The notes beneath the pieces are model-generated. The model did no database searches and was not told the origin of the DNA. It saw nothing but the letters and a program-made list of their open reading frames with translations. The position numbers and the translations under genes are program-made. Positions 17,360 to 25,274 of a stretch of 64,000 bases of DNA are shown in pieces. Source of the DNA: an uncultured Bacteroidales bacterium (GTDB lineage: Bacteria > Bacteroidota > Bacteroidia > Bacteroidales > Bacteroidaceae); the NCBI GenBank assembly GCA_902798685.1, contig CADBXO010000001.1, positions 62,001 through 126,000 on the forward strand, in the 5' to 3' direction. Position 1 is the first letter of the stretch, and each line of letters starts with the position of its first letter.

Positions 17360-17450
17360 CAGCATGTTAAGAAAAAGAGGAAATATAAGTTGCTCGCCAA
17401 AGCATAAGCAGACCGGTGGGGATAATGTTTCCAAGAGAAATATTTTTTAG

Positions 17451-17487
17451 AAGGAGGAATTGTTTTTTACAGTTTCTCCTTTTTTTT
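17451..17487 (+). terminator. Terminator-like hairpin in the carA leader
   Basis: AAGGAGGAA (17451-17459) pairs with TTTCTCCTT (17473-17481; one G-U pair), with a run of eight T (17480-17487). It lies after the -7 box at 17352 and 42 bp before the carA start. It may end the transcript of the upstream nuclease gene, or act as an attenuator of carAB. Confidence 0.5.
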
Positions 17488-17528
17488 ACCGCAAGGTTGA
17501 GAAGAGTTTAACAACAATAATAGAGAGA

Positions 17529-18590
17529 ATGACAGTATCATTGATTTTGGCCGACGGCACCTGCTTCAAGGGTGAATCATTCGGCTATGAACATCCCGTA
17601 AGCGGTGAGTTGGTATTCAATACCGCTATGGCAGGTTATCCTGAGATCCTGACTGAGCCTGCATCACGCGGTCAGTTGATTGTAATGACCTATCCGGTCA
17701 TTGGTAACTATGGTATACAGCCCATGACTCCCGATGAGTTCGGACTGCCCACCAATGCAGAGAGTGCAAGCGCACAGGCACGCGCCCTGATAGTAAGTGA
17801 GGTCAGTGATTTCTACAGTCACTGGAACGCCAAGGAGTCACTCGGCGAGTGGATGAAGCGCAATAAGATTGTAGGTGTAATGGGTGTCGATACCCGTGAG
17901 CTGACCAAGCACATCCGCAACCACGGCAGCATGACCGCCAAGATCCTGTTTGACGGCCAGAAGAAACCTGAAGAGTATGCATACACAAATATGCTTCCGG
18001 AGGTATCGGTCGAGAAGCCTGTTACCTATAACGAGGGTGCTTCAAAGAAGGTGGTACTGGTAGACTGCGGTGTCAAGGCCGGAGTTGTACGCTGCCTTAT
18101 CAATGAGGATCTTGAGGTTGTACGTGTTCCATGGAACTATGACTACAGCAAGATTGAGATGGACGGCCTGGTTATCTCAGACGGTCCCGGTAACCCCAGT
18201 TACTGCAGTGAGGTTGTAACACGCCTGCAGAAGTTCATGGGGGGGAACGACACCCCGATACTGGGTATCGGTATGGGATGCCTGCTGCTGGGTCTTGCCG
18301 GCGGTATGGATACATACAAGCTCAAGTTCGGTCACCACACTCAGAACCAGCCGGTACAGCTGGTTGGAACAGACCGCTGCTACATCACCACACAGAACCA
18401 CAACTACGCCATCCGTGAGGATTCAGTAGTAGGTCAGTGGAAGGTATACCTCAAGAACCTGAACGATGATTCAGTAGAGGGCATCTACAACACACGCAAG
18501 CCCTGGGTAGGCGTGATGTTCCACTCAGAGAGCGATCAGGTAAATACTGACGCCATGTTTATTTACGATGATTTTGTTTCAAAACTCTAA
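17529..18590 (+). CDS. carA: Carbamoyl-phosphate synthase small subunit, glutaminase site degenerate
   Basis: A 353-residue CarA homologue. The N-terminal CPSase_sm_chain domain is complete (LADGTCFKGESFGYE, VFNTAMAGYPEILTEP, GVDTRELTKHIR). The C-terminal class I amidotransferase domain is recognisable (VISDGPGNPS, KFGHHTQNQPV, TTQNHNYAI) but the nucleophile loop, normally GICLGHQ, reads GIGMGCL: the catalytic cysteine position (residue 248) is glycine. The terminal HPE is HSE. So glutamine hydrolysis is probably lost or altered and the enzyme may use free ammonia. The start at 17529 matches the family start; longer frames run into the leader hairpin. carB follows after 12 bp. Confidence 0.9.
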   Translation: MTVSLILADGTCFKGESFGYEHPVSGELVFNTAMAGYPEILTEPASRGQLIVMTYPVIGNYGIQPMTPDEFGLPTNAESASAQARALIVSEVSDFYSHWNAKESLGEWMKRNKIVGVMGVDTRELTKHIRNHGSMTAKILFDGQKKPEEYAYTNMLPEVSVEKPVTYNEGASKKVVLVDCGVKAGVVRCLINEDLEVVRVPWNYDYSKIEMDGLVISDGPGNPSYCSEVVTRLQKFMGGNDTPILGIGMGCLLLGLAGGMDTYKLKFGHHTQNQPVQLVGTDRCYITTQNHNYAIREDSVVGQWKVYLKNLNDDSVEGIYNTRKPWVGVMFHSESDQVNTDAMFIYDDFVSKL

Positions 18591-18602
18591 CACCCCGCTA
18601 CT

Positions 18603-21600
18603 ATGGCATTGAAGAAATACAAGAAAGTGCTGCTCCTGGGATCAGGTGCACTCAAGATAGGTGAGGCCGGCGAATTCGATTACTCAGGTTCACAGGCCCT
18701 CAAGGCTCTTAAGGAGGAGAACATTGAGACTATCCTCATTAATCCTAACATCGCTACAGTACAGACCAGTGAGGGTGTAGCTGACAGAGTTTATTTCTAC
18801 CCTGTAACTCCGTTCTTTGTAGAGAAGGTAATTGCTAAGGAGCGTCCCGATGCAATCCTGCTTGCATTCGGTGGCCAGACCGCTCTGAACTGCGGTGTTG
18901 CCCTGGAGCAGAACGGTGTTCTGGATAAATATAAGGTAAAGGTTCTGGGTACTCAGGTTAAGGCCATCATGGACACTGAGGACCGTGACCTCTTTATCAA
19001 GCGCCTTGATGAGATAGGCGTACAGACCATCAAGAGCCACGCCGTAGAGACTATGGACGATGCACGCGCCGCTGCACGTGAACTTGGCTACCCGGTAATC
19101 ATCCGTTCTGCATACGCTCTGGGCGGTCTGGGTTCAGGTTTCTGCGACAATGAGGAGGAACTGAACAAGCTGGCCGAGAAGTCATTCTCATTCTCACCGC
19201 AGATCCTGGTTGAGAAGAGCCTCAAGGGCTGGAAGGAGATTGAGTTCGAGTGCGTGAACGATAAGAGCGGCAACTCAATCATCGTCTGCTCAATGGAGAA
19301 CTTTGACCCGCTGGGCATCCATACCGGTGAGAGTATCGTAGTTGCTCCTACACAGACCCTGACACACCACGAGGTGCAGAAGCTTGAGGAGCTGACCATC
19401 CGCATTGCACGTCACATCGGTATAGTAGGTGAGTGCAACATCCAGTTCGCCTTTGACCCGCAGAGTGAGGAGTACCGCGTAATCGAGGTTAACGCCCGTC
19501 TGAGCCGCTCATCGGCCCTGGCATCAAAGGCTACAGGTTATCCTCTGGCTTTCGTTGCCTGCAAGCTGGGTCTGGGTTACAACCTCTATGAACTTAAGAA
19601 CTCTATCACAAAGGATACAACTGATTTCTTTGAGCCGTCTGTTGACTATGTAGTCTGCAAGATTCCTCGTTGGGACCTCTCCAAGTTCCACGGTGTTGAC
19701 CGCGAGATCGGCTCTTCAATGAAGTCAGTAGGTGAGGTTATGTCTATCGGCCGCAGCTTTGAGGAGGTTATCCAGAAGGGTATCCGTATGATCGGTCAGG
19801 GCATGCACGGATTCGTAGAGAACAAGAGCATCAAGTTCGATGATCTGGACAAGGCACTCAAGGAGCCTACCGATAAGCGTCTGTTCGCTATCAGCCAGGC
19901 ATTCAGCGAGGGTTACACCATTGACCGCATCTGGGAGCTCACCAAGATTGACAAGTGGTTCCTGAACCGTCTGAAGGGTATTGTAGACCTGTCAAAGCAG
20001 CTTCACAAGTGCAAGGGTCTGGATGCTCTTAGCGAGGATATGCTGCGCAAGGCCAAGAAGATTGGTTACTCAGACTTCCAGATTGCACGTGCAATCGGCC
20101 TTGAGAAGAGCATGGGCTCACAGGCCGGTCTGCTGGCTGTACGTAACAAGCGTAAGAGCCTGGGCATTGTACCTTTCGTAAAGCAGATCGATACACTGGG
20201 AGGTGAGTATCAGGCAAAGGAGAACTACCTCTACATGACATACAACGGCTGCGCACATGACATACCGTTCTTTGATGACAAGAAGTCAATCATCGTTATC
20301 GGTTCAGGCGCATACCGCATAGGTTCATCAGTTGAGTTTGACTGGTGCGGCGTTCAGGCTCTGAACACCGTCCGCAAGGAGGGTTACCGCAACATCGTAA
20401 TCAACTGCAACCCTGAGACAGTAAGTACTGACTACGACGTTACAGACCGTCTGTTCTTTGATGAGCTGACATTTGAGCGTGTAATGGATATCATCGAGCT
20501 GGAGAATCCCTATGGTGTGATTGTATCAACCGGCGGACAGATTCCCAACAACCTGGCCATGAAGCTGGATGCAATGAATGTACCTATCCTGGGTACAAGC
20601 GCCAAGGACATTGACAATGCCGAGGACCGTGAGAAGTTCTCTGCAATGCTTGACCGCATCGGCGTTGACCAGCCTGAGTGGAGCGAGCTTACCTCTATGA
20701 AGGAGATAGGCAAGTTCATCGACAAGGTTGGATTCCCCGTATTGGTTCGTCCTTCATACGTGCTCTCAGGTGCTGCCATGAACGTCTGCAGTAACCAGGA
20801 GGAGTTGGAGCGTTTCCTGCAGCTTGCCGCTGAGGTATCAAAGGAGCACCCGGTTGTAGTAAGCCGCTTCATTGAGAACGCCAAGGAGGTTGAGATGGAT
20901 GCAGTTGCCAAGGACGGTGAGATCATTGCTTACGCCATCAGTGAGCACATTGAGTTTGCCGGCGTACACTCAGGTGACGCTACCATCCAGTTCCCGCCCC
21001 AAAAGCTCTACGTTGAGACTGTAAAGCGTATCAAGCGCATCAGCCGTCAGATTGCAAAGGAACTCCACATAAGCGGACCTTTCAATATCCAGTATCTGGC
21101 TCGTGAGAACGATATCAAGGTAATTGAGTGTAACCTGCGTGCTTCACGTTCATTCCCGTTCGTAAGCAAGGTGCTCAAGATCAACCTTATTGAGATAGCA
21201 ACCAAGATCATGCTCGGCATACCTGTAGAGGCACCTGAGAAGAGCCTGTTCGATATCGACTACGTTGGTATCAAGGCTTCACAGTTCTCATTCAACCGTC
21301 TGCAGAAGGCTGACCCCGTACTCGGTGTCGATATGGCATCAACCGGTGAGGTAGGCTGCCTTGGTGATGACCAGCGCTACGCTATCCTGGAGTCAATGCT
21401 CTCAGTAGGCTACCGCATCCCCAAGAAGAACGTACTGCTGTCAACCGGTACCGCAAAGCAGAAAGCCGCTATGCTGGATGCTGCCAAGATGCTGGTTTCA
21501 AAGGGTTACAACCTGTACGCTACCGGCGGTACTTCAAAGTACCTCGAGGAGAACGGCATTGCCAACACACGCGTATACTGGCCCAGCGATGAGGGTCAGC

Positions 21601-21830
21601 AGCCTCAGGCTCTTGACATGCTGCACAACAAGCAGATCGACATGGTAGTGAACATACCTAAGGACCTGACTCAGCATGAGCTCACAAACGGATACAAGAT
21701 CCGTCGTGCTGCAATTGACCTGAACATCCCGCTGATCACCAATGCCCGCTTGGCCAGCTCATTCATCAATGCCTTCTGCACAGTGGACATCGATGACATA
21801 CCAATCAAGAGTTGGGACAGCTTCAAGTAA
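18603..21830 (+). CDS. carB: Carbamoyl-phosphate synthase large subunit
   Basis: A 1075-residue protein of full family length. Two homologous ATP-grasp halves are visible: the first begins LLLGSGALKIGEAGEFDYSG, the second IIVIGSGAYRIGSSVEFDW, each followed by a VNPN/NCNPE nucleotide-binding region and an E-N-R metal site (EVNARLSRSSALASKAT; ECNLRASRSFPFVSK). The C-terminal 140 residues are an MGS-like allosteric domain (LLSTGTAKQKAAMLDAAKML...YATGGTSKYLEENGI). It makes carbamoyl phosphate from bicarbonate, two ATP and ammonia for arginine and pyrimidine synthesis, with CarA encoded just upstream. Confidence 0.96.
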   Translation: MALKKYKKVLLLGSGALKIGEAGEFDYSGSQALKALKEENIETILINPNIATVQTSEGVADRVYFYPVTPFFVEKVIAKERPDAILLAFGGQTALNCGVALEQNGVLDKYKVKVLGTQVKAIMDTEDRDLFIKRLDEIGVQTIKSHAVETMDDARAAARELGYPVIIRSAYALGGLGSGFCDNEEELNKLAEKSFSFSPQILVEKSLKGWKEIEFECVNDKSGNSIIVCSMENFDPLGIHTGESIVVAPTQTLTHHEVQKLEELTIRIARHIGIVGECNIQFAFDPQSEEYRVIEVNARLSRSSALASKATGYPLAFVACKLGLGYNLYELKNSITKDTTDFFEPSVDYVVCKIPRWDLSKFHGVDREIGSSMKSVGEVMSIGRSFEEVIQKGIRMIGQGMHGFVENKSIKFDDLDKALKEPTDKRLFAISQAFSEGYTIDRIWELTKIDKWFLNRLKGIVDLSKQLHKCKGLDALSEDMLRKAKKIGYSDFQIARAIGLEKSMGSQAGLLAVRNKRKSLGIVPFVKQIDTLGGEYQAKENYLYMTYNGCAHDIPFFDDKKSIIVIGSGAYRIGSSVEFDWCGVQALNTVRKEGYRNIVINCNPETVSTDYDVTDRLFFDELTFERVMDIIELENPYGVIVSTGGQIPNNLAMKLDAMNVPILGTSAKDIDNAEDREKFSAMLDRIGVDQPEWSELTSMKEIGKFIDKVGFPVLVRPSYVLSGAAMNVCSNQEELERFLQLAAEVSKEHPVVVSRFIENAKEVEMDAVAKDGEIIAYAISEHIEFAGVHSGDATIQFPPQKLYVETVKRIKRISRQIAKELHISGPFNIQYLARENDIKVIECNLRASRSFPFVSKVLKINLIEIATKIMLGIPVEAPEKSLFDIDYVGIKASQFSFNRLQKADPVLGVDMASTGEVGCLGDDQRYAILESMLSVGYRIPKKNVLLSTGTAKQKAAMLDAAKMLVSKGYNLYATGGTSKYLEENGIANTRVYWPSDEGQQPQALDMLHNKQIDMVVNIPKDLTQHELTNGYKIRRAAIDLNIPLITNARLASSFINAFCTVDIDDIPIKSWDSFK

Positions 21831-21831
21831 G

Positions 21832-21865
21832 AAAAAAGCCTCGCGGAAATCGCGAGGCTTTTTTT
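21832..21865. terminator. Bidirectional terminator between carB and the amylase gene
   Basis: A-run, GCCTCGCG, 5-nt loop, CGCGAGGC, T-run. The symmetrical tracts serve carB (+) and the convergent amylase gene (-). Confidence 0.85.
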
Positions 21866-23537
21866 ATTTCTTCCATTTGAGGATTATTCCGGATTGGGGT
21901 GGAACCGTGAATCGGATGGGGGAGTCGGGATGGATGTTTGCCTTGAAAGACTGGCCTGTGAGCAGTTCCTTGACTGCCGCTCCGTCCTTTTGAGTGAGTT
22001 CCATGTAGTCAAACGCGTGCTGCGGGATATTGACCGTGGTATTGAGCGGCTGGTCGCTGAAGTTGGTTGCCACCAGGATGGCGTCCTTGCCGTCGGCACG
22101 CAGGAATGCGTACTGCTTATGGGGATTGAATGACTCTGACAGCGGATTCACGTACATCAGGTCAAAGAACTTGCCGTCACGTACTGCGTGTTCCTTATTG
22201 CAGATGCAGAGCAGAGTGGAGTAGAAGGCCCGGAGTTCACGCTCACTGTTAGTGAGTCTGGCATCGTCCCACTTGCCGTCATTATAGAGGCGTGTAAGGG
22301 TATCAGGAGCCCAGTAATCAAAGATTGTGGTACGTCCGTCAAGTCCGCTGAATCCCTCCTGGTCCATACCCGGTTCTCCAACCTCCTGGCCTGCATATAC
22401 CATGACAGGACAGGTGTCCATAAGGGCCGATACAATCATGGCAGGACGTCCCTTTTGTGCCGATCCACCGAAGAATCGGGATGCTATACGCTGCTCGTCA
22501 TGGTTCTCCATGAAGTGGAGCATGCTCTGGCCGTTGCCGCCGTTCTGCTGCCAGCAGCGGGTAATGGCGGTGGCCGATTCACGGCCCTCGACTACAGCGC
22601 GCAACGTGTCGTAAAGACCCACCTTGTCATATATATAGTCAAAGTGGCCTATGTTGATGTAATCCCAGTAGGATCCGGGGTTGTAGATTTCAGCGATGAA
22701 AACTGTCTTTTTGTGCGCTTTCTTGACTCTTGAGACAGCCCAGTCCCAGAACTGGACGGGTACCATCTCGGCCATGTCGCAACGGAAAGCATCGACACCC
22801 TTGGCGGCCCAGAAAAGCAGTATGTCAAGCATCTTTTTCCAGGTGTCGGGAACTGGGTCGAAACAGCGCTGTCCGCCGGCCATGTAATCTACTCCGTAAT
22901 TCAGTTTTACGGTTTCATACCAATCTGAATATGTGGGAGTTGCGCTGAACTTGTCGTTGCCTGTGGCACGTGCCGGGAACTCCTTGTAATCGCCCCAGTC
23001 GGGTTCGCCTGCAAGGGCCTGTCCGGGCAGGTAATAATAGTTGTTCTGAGAGCTGAACGCAAGTTCATTATTATCGGTTTCACCGAGGTCTTTTATGCCT
23101 TTGGGTTTGGCAATGGAACGGTACTCGCGGGCCACATGGTTGGGTACGAAATCCATGATGAATTTCATGCCGGCTGCGTGAACGCGGTCTACCAGTGCCT
23201 GGAACTCGGCCATGCGGTCCGGAACGGAGAGTGCAAGGTCGGGATCTATGTCGTAATAGTCACGTATGGCATAGGGTGAGCCGGCGCGGCCTTTTACTGT
23301 TCCCGGATGTGACTCGGGGATGCCGTATTTGCGATAGCTTGTGCATGAGGCGTGGGCTATCAGACCGGTGAACCATATATGAGTAACTCCCATCGCCTTG
23401 ATATTCTCAAGGACGGTGGGAGTATAGTATTCAAGTTTGCCTGAACCGTTGGTGCTGATGTCACCTCTAGGGACATTCCTGCCTCCGCTGTTGCAGCCGA
23501 CGCGTGTGAATATCTGGTAGATGACAGCCTTTTCCAT
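21864..23537 (-). CDS. GH13 alpha-amylase-family glycosidase
   Basis: A 557-residue TIM-barrel enzyme without a signal peptide, so cytoplasmic. The conserved regions are in order: DFVPNHVAREY (region I), DAFRCDMAEM with the nucleophile aspartate, FIAEIYNPG with the acid/base glutamate, and FMENHDEQR with the third carboxylate. The C-terminal beta domain follows (AILVATNFSDQPLN). Likely acts on maltodextrin or glycogen inside the cell. I chose the ATG at 23537 (MEKAVIYQIF); the longer frame to 23594 overlaps fabD and lacks family similarity. It lies 5 bp after fabD. Confidence 0.9.
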   Translation of the reverse strand: MEKAVIYQIFTRVGCNSGGRNVPRGDISTNGSGKLEYYTPTVLENIKAMGVTHIWFTGLIAHASCTSYRKYGIPESHPGTVKGRAGSPYAIRDYYDIDPDLALSVPDRMAEFQALVDRVHAAGMKFIMDFVPNHVAREYRSIAKPKGIKDLGETDNNELAFSSQNNYYYLPGQALAGEPDWGDYKEFPARATGNDKFSATPTYSDWYETVKLNYGVDYMAGGQRCFDPVPDTWKKMLDILLFWAAKGVDAFRCDMAEMVPVQFWDWAVSRVKKAHKKTVFIAEIYNPGSYWDYINIGHFDYIYDKVGLYDTLRAVVEGRESATAITRCWQQNGGNGQSMLHFMENHDEQRIASRFFGGSAQKGRPAMIVSALMDTCPVMVYAGQEVGEPGMDQEGFSGLDGRTTIFDYWAPDTLTRLYNDGKWDDARLTNSERELRAFYSTLLCICNKEHAVRDGKFFDLMYVNPLSESFNPHKQYAFLRADGKDAILVATNFSDQPLNTTVNIPQHAFDYMELTQKDGAAVKELLTGQSFKANIHPDSPIRFTVPPQSGIILKWKK

Positions 23538-23542
23538 AGGTT

Positions 23543-24406
23543 TTAGCCTCTGATTCTCTTGATGAGTCCGGTCAGGACTGCACCGGGACCGCACTCAGTA
23601 AACTCCTCGGCGCCGTCAGCAATCATGTTGAGGACGCTCTGAGTCCAGCGTACGGGTGAGTTGAGCTGGGTTACCAGGTTGGCCTTGATTTCCTCGGGGT
23701 TGGTGTGAGGCTTGGCGTCAACGTTCTGGTAGATGGGGCATACCGGGTTGTTAAACTGTGTGTTGCTGATAGCCTCGGCAAGCTCATCCTTGGCGGGAGT
23801 CATAAGGGGTGAGTGGAATGCACCGCCTACAACCAGCGGAAGGGCACGCTTTGCGCCGGCCTCGGTCATGAGGGGGCATGCAGCGGCGATAGCCTCTTTT
23901 GAACCTGAGATAACAACCTGTCCGGGGCTGTTGTAGTTTGCGGGAACAACAACCATGCCCTTGGCGTTCAGGTCAGCGCAGATGGCCTCGATCTTGTCAT
24001 CGGCCAGACCGATGATGGCAGCCATTGTGCCGGGTACCTTCTCGCAGCATTTCTGCATGGCGTTAGCACGCTGTGAAACCAGTTTCAGACCGCTCTCGAA
24101 TGAGAGTGCGCCGCAGGCTACAAGTGCTGAAAACTCGCCCAGAGAGTGTCCTGCAACCATATCAGGCTTGAAATCCGCGCCGTGTGACTTGGCTACTGCA
24201 ACTGAATGGATGAACACTGCGGGCTGTGTTATATCTGTGCGGCGCAGATCTTCATCAGAGCCGCTGAACATGATGTCTGAAATCTTGAATCCGAGGATTG
24301 AATCGGCCTCTGCAAACAACTCTTTTGCCCAGTCAAACTGGTCATACAGGTCTTTACCCATGCCCGAGAACTGGGCACCCTGTCCGGGAAATACGTATGC
24401 TTTCAT
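23543..24406 (-). CDS. fabD: Malonyl-CoA:ACP transacylase
   Basis: A 287-residue acyltransferase. FPGQGAQFSGMGKDLYD opens the domain, VAGHSLGEFSALVACGAL holds the nucleophilic serine, and VGGAFHSPLM the catalytic histidine. It transfers malonate to acyl carrier protein for fatty-acid elongation and would also feed the polyene cluster at the left of the window. Length and start fit the family. Transcribed with the amylase gene downstream; other fab genes are not adjacent. Confidence 0.95.
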   Translation of the reverse strand: MKAYVFPGQGAQFSGMGKDLYDQFDWAKELFAEADSILGFKISDIMFSGSDEDLRRTDITQPAVFIHSVAVAKSHGADFKPDMVAGHSLGEFSALVACGALSFESGLKLVSQRANAMQKCCEKVPGTMAAIIGLADDKIEAICADLNAKGMVVVPANYNSPGQVVISGSKEAIAAACPLMTEAGAKRALPLVVGGAFHSPLMTPAKDELAEAISNTQFNNPVCPIYQNVDAKPHTNPEEIKANLVTQLNSPVRWTQSVLNMIADGAEEFTECGPGAVLTGLIKRIRG

Positions 24407-24429
24407 ACTTTAAATTATTTTTTTTTAAT

Positions 24430-24437
24430 TATCTTTG
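24430..24437 (+). promoter_or_regulatory. -7 element, possible promoter of the exopolysaccharide cluster
   Basis: TATCTTTG matches TAnnTTTG, 160 bp upstream of the sugar transferase. The -33 region is T-rich without a clear TTTG. The long leader is otherwise featureless to my eye. Confidence 0.35.
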
Positions 24438-24486
24438 CGCGACTTTTCCAAACGATTGAAAAATGCACACAAAGGGGTTGTGAGTG

Positions 24487-24516
24487 CAAAAGTAGTCATC
24501 ATTCCCATTGTTCAAG
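24487..24516 (-). promoter_or_regulatory. Probable fabD promoter
   Basis: Read on the - strand: CTTG (24516-24513), 18 nt, TACTTTTG (24494-24487), an exact -7 match, 81 bp before the fabD start. Confidence 0.45.
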
Positions 24517-24596
24517 AACGGATTGTTGACATTTTTATGCCCCGCTACACAATTATTGCTTTTTGTGCGCGTTATTATTTAAACTAGAAACTCAGA

Positions 24597-25247
24597 ATGT
24601 TGAACTATAAACTTCAAAGCTACGGTAGCATGTACCGTATGGAGCATTCAGATGCTATGGGTTCTTTCCAGCTTGGACTGAAAAGACTTTTTGATATCGT
24701 CTTTTCAGTGTTAGGTTTGGTGCTCTTTTCTCCGCTTATCCTGATTTTTTCGGCGATCCTGTTTTATGACAAGGGTCCGGTTTTCTTCAAACAGAAGAGA
24801 GTGGGCTACAAGGGAAAGCCTTTCATGATCTACAAGTTCCGCACAATGCGTACCGATGCAGAATCAGACGGCATTCCCCGTCTCGAGAATGAACGTAACA
24901 GATATCTGACCCCGTTCGGCGGCTTCCTGCGCGCACACCATCTTGATGAGCTCCCGCAGCTTTGGAATGTACTCAAAGGCGACATGTCGTTTGTCGGCCC
25001 CCGTCCTGAGCGTCAGTTCTTCATAGACCAGATTAACCGTGAGACCGATGACTACCGCTACATCTATCTGATGCGTCCGGGAGTTACTTCATACGCAACC
25101 TTATTCAACGGTTACACAGATACTATGGACAAGATGCTCAAGCGTCTTGAATATGATCTGGATTATCTCGACAACCGCAATATCTTCACTGACCTGGGAA
25201 TCATCGCAAGGACTTTCTTCTCAGTATTCAGTGGCAAGAAATTCTGA
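24597..25247 (+). CDS. Undecaprenyl-phosphate sugar phosphotransferase (initiating transferase)
   Basis: A 216-residue polyprenyl-phosphate sugar-1-phosphate transferase. After one N-terminal membrane helix (DIVFSVLGLVLFSPLILIF) come the family landmarks: GPVFFKQKRVGYKGKPF, YKFRTM, LRAHHLDELPQLWNVLKGDMS, VGPRPE and MRPGVTSYA. It lacks the extra N-terminal helices of WbaP/WcaJ, so it is the minimal catalytic form, as in many Bacteroidales. It loads the first sugar onto the lipid carrier and heads the exopolysaccharide cluster. Confidence 0.92.
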   Translation: MLNYKLQSYGSMYRMEHSDAMGSFQLGLKRLFDIVFSVLGLVLFSPLILIFSAILFYDKGPVFFKQKRVGYKGKPFMIYKFRTMRTDAESDGIPRLENERNRYLTPFGGFLRAHHLDELPQLWNVLKGDMSFVGPRPERQFFIDQINRETDDYRYIYLMRPGVTSYATLFNGYTDTMDKMLKRLEYDLDYLDNRNIFTDLGIIARTFFSVFSGKKF

Positions 25248-25274
25248 TTTTCATTTAGTTACTACCATTTTTTT

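Noticed and set aside
17460..17528. N-terminal extension of CarA (start at 17460)
   Set aside because: It lies in the leader hairpin and uses a non-ATG codon; CarA homologues begin at the ATG-Thr-Val-Ser start at 17529.
23538..23594. N-terminal extension of the amylase into fabD
   Set aside because: Would overlap fabD coding sequence by 52 bp and has no family match; ATG at 23537 is sufficient.
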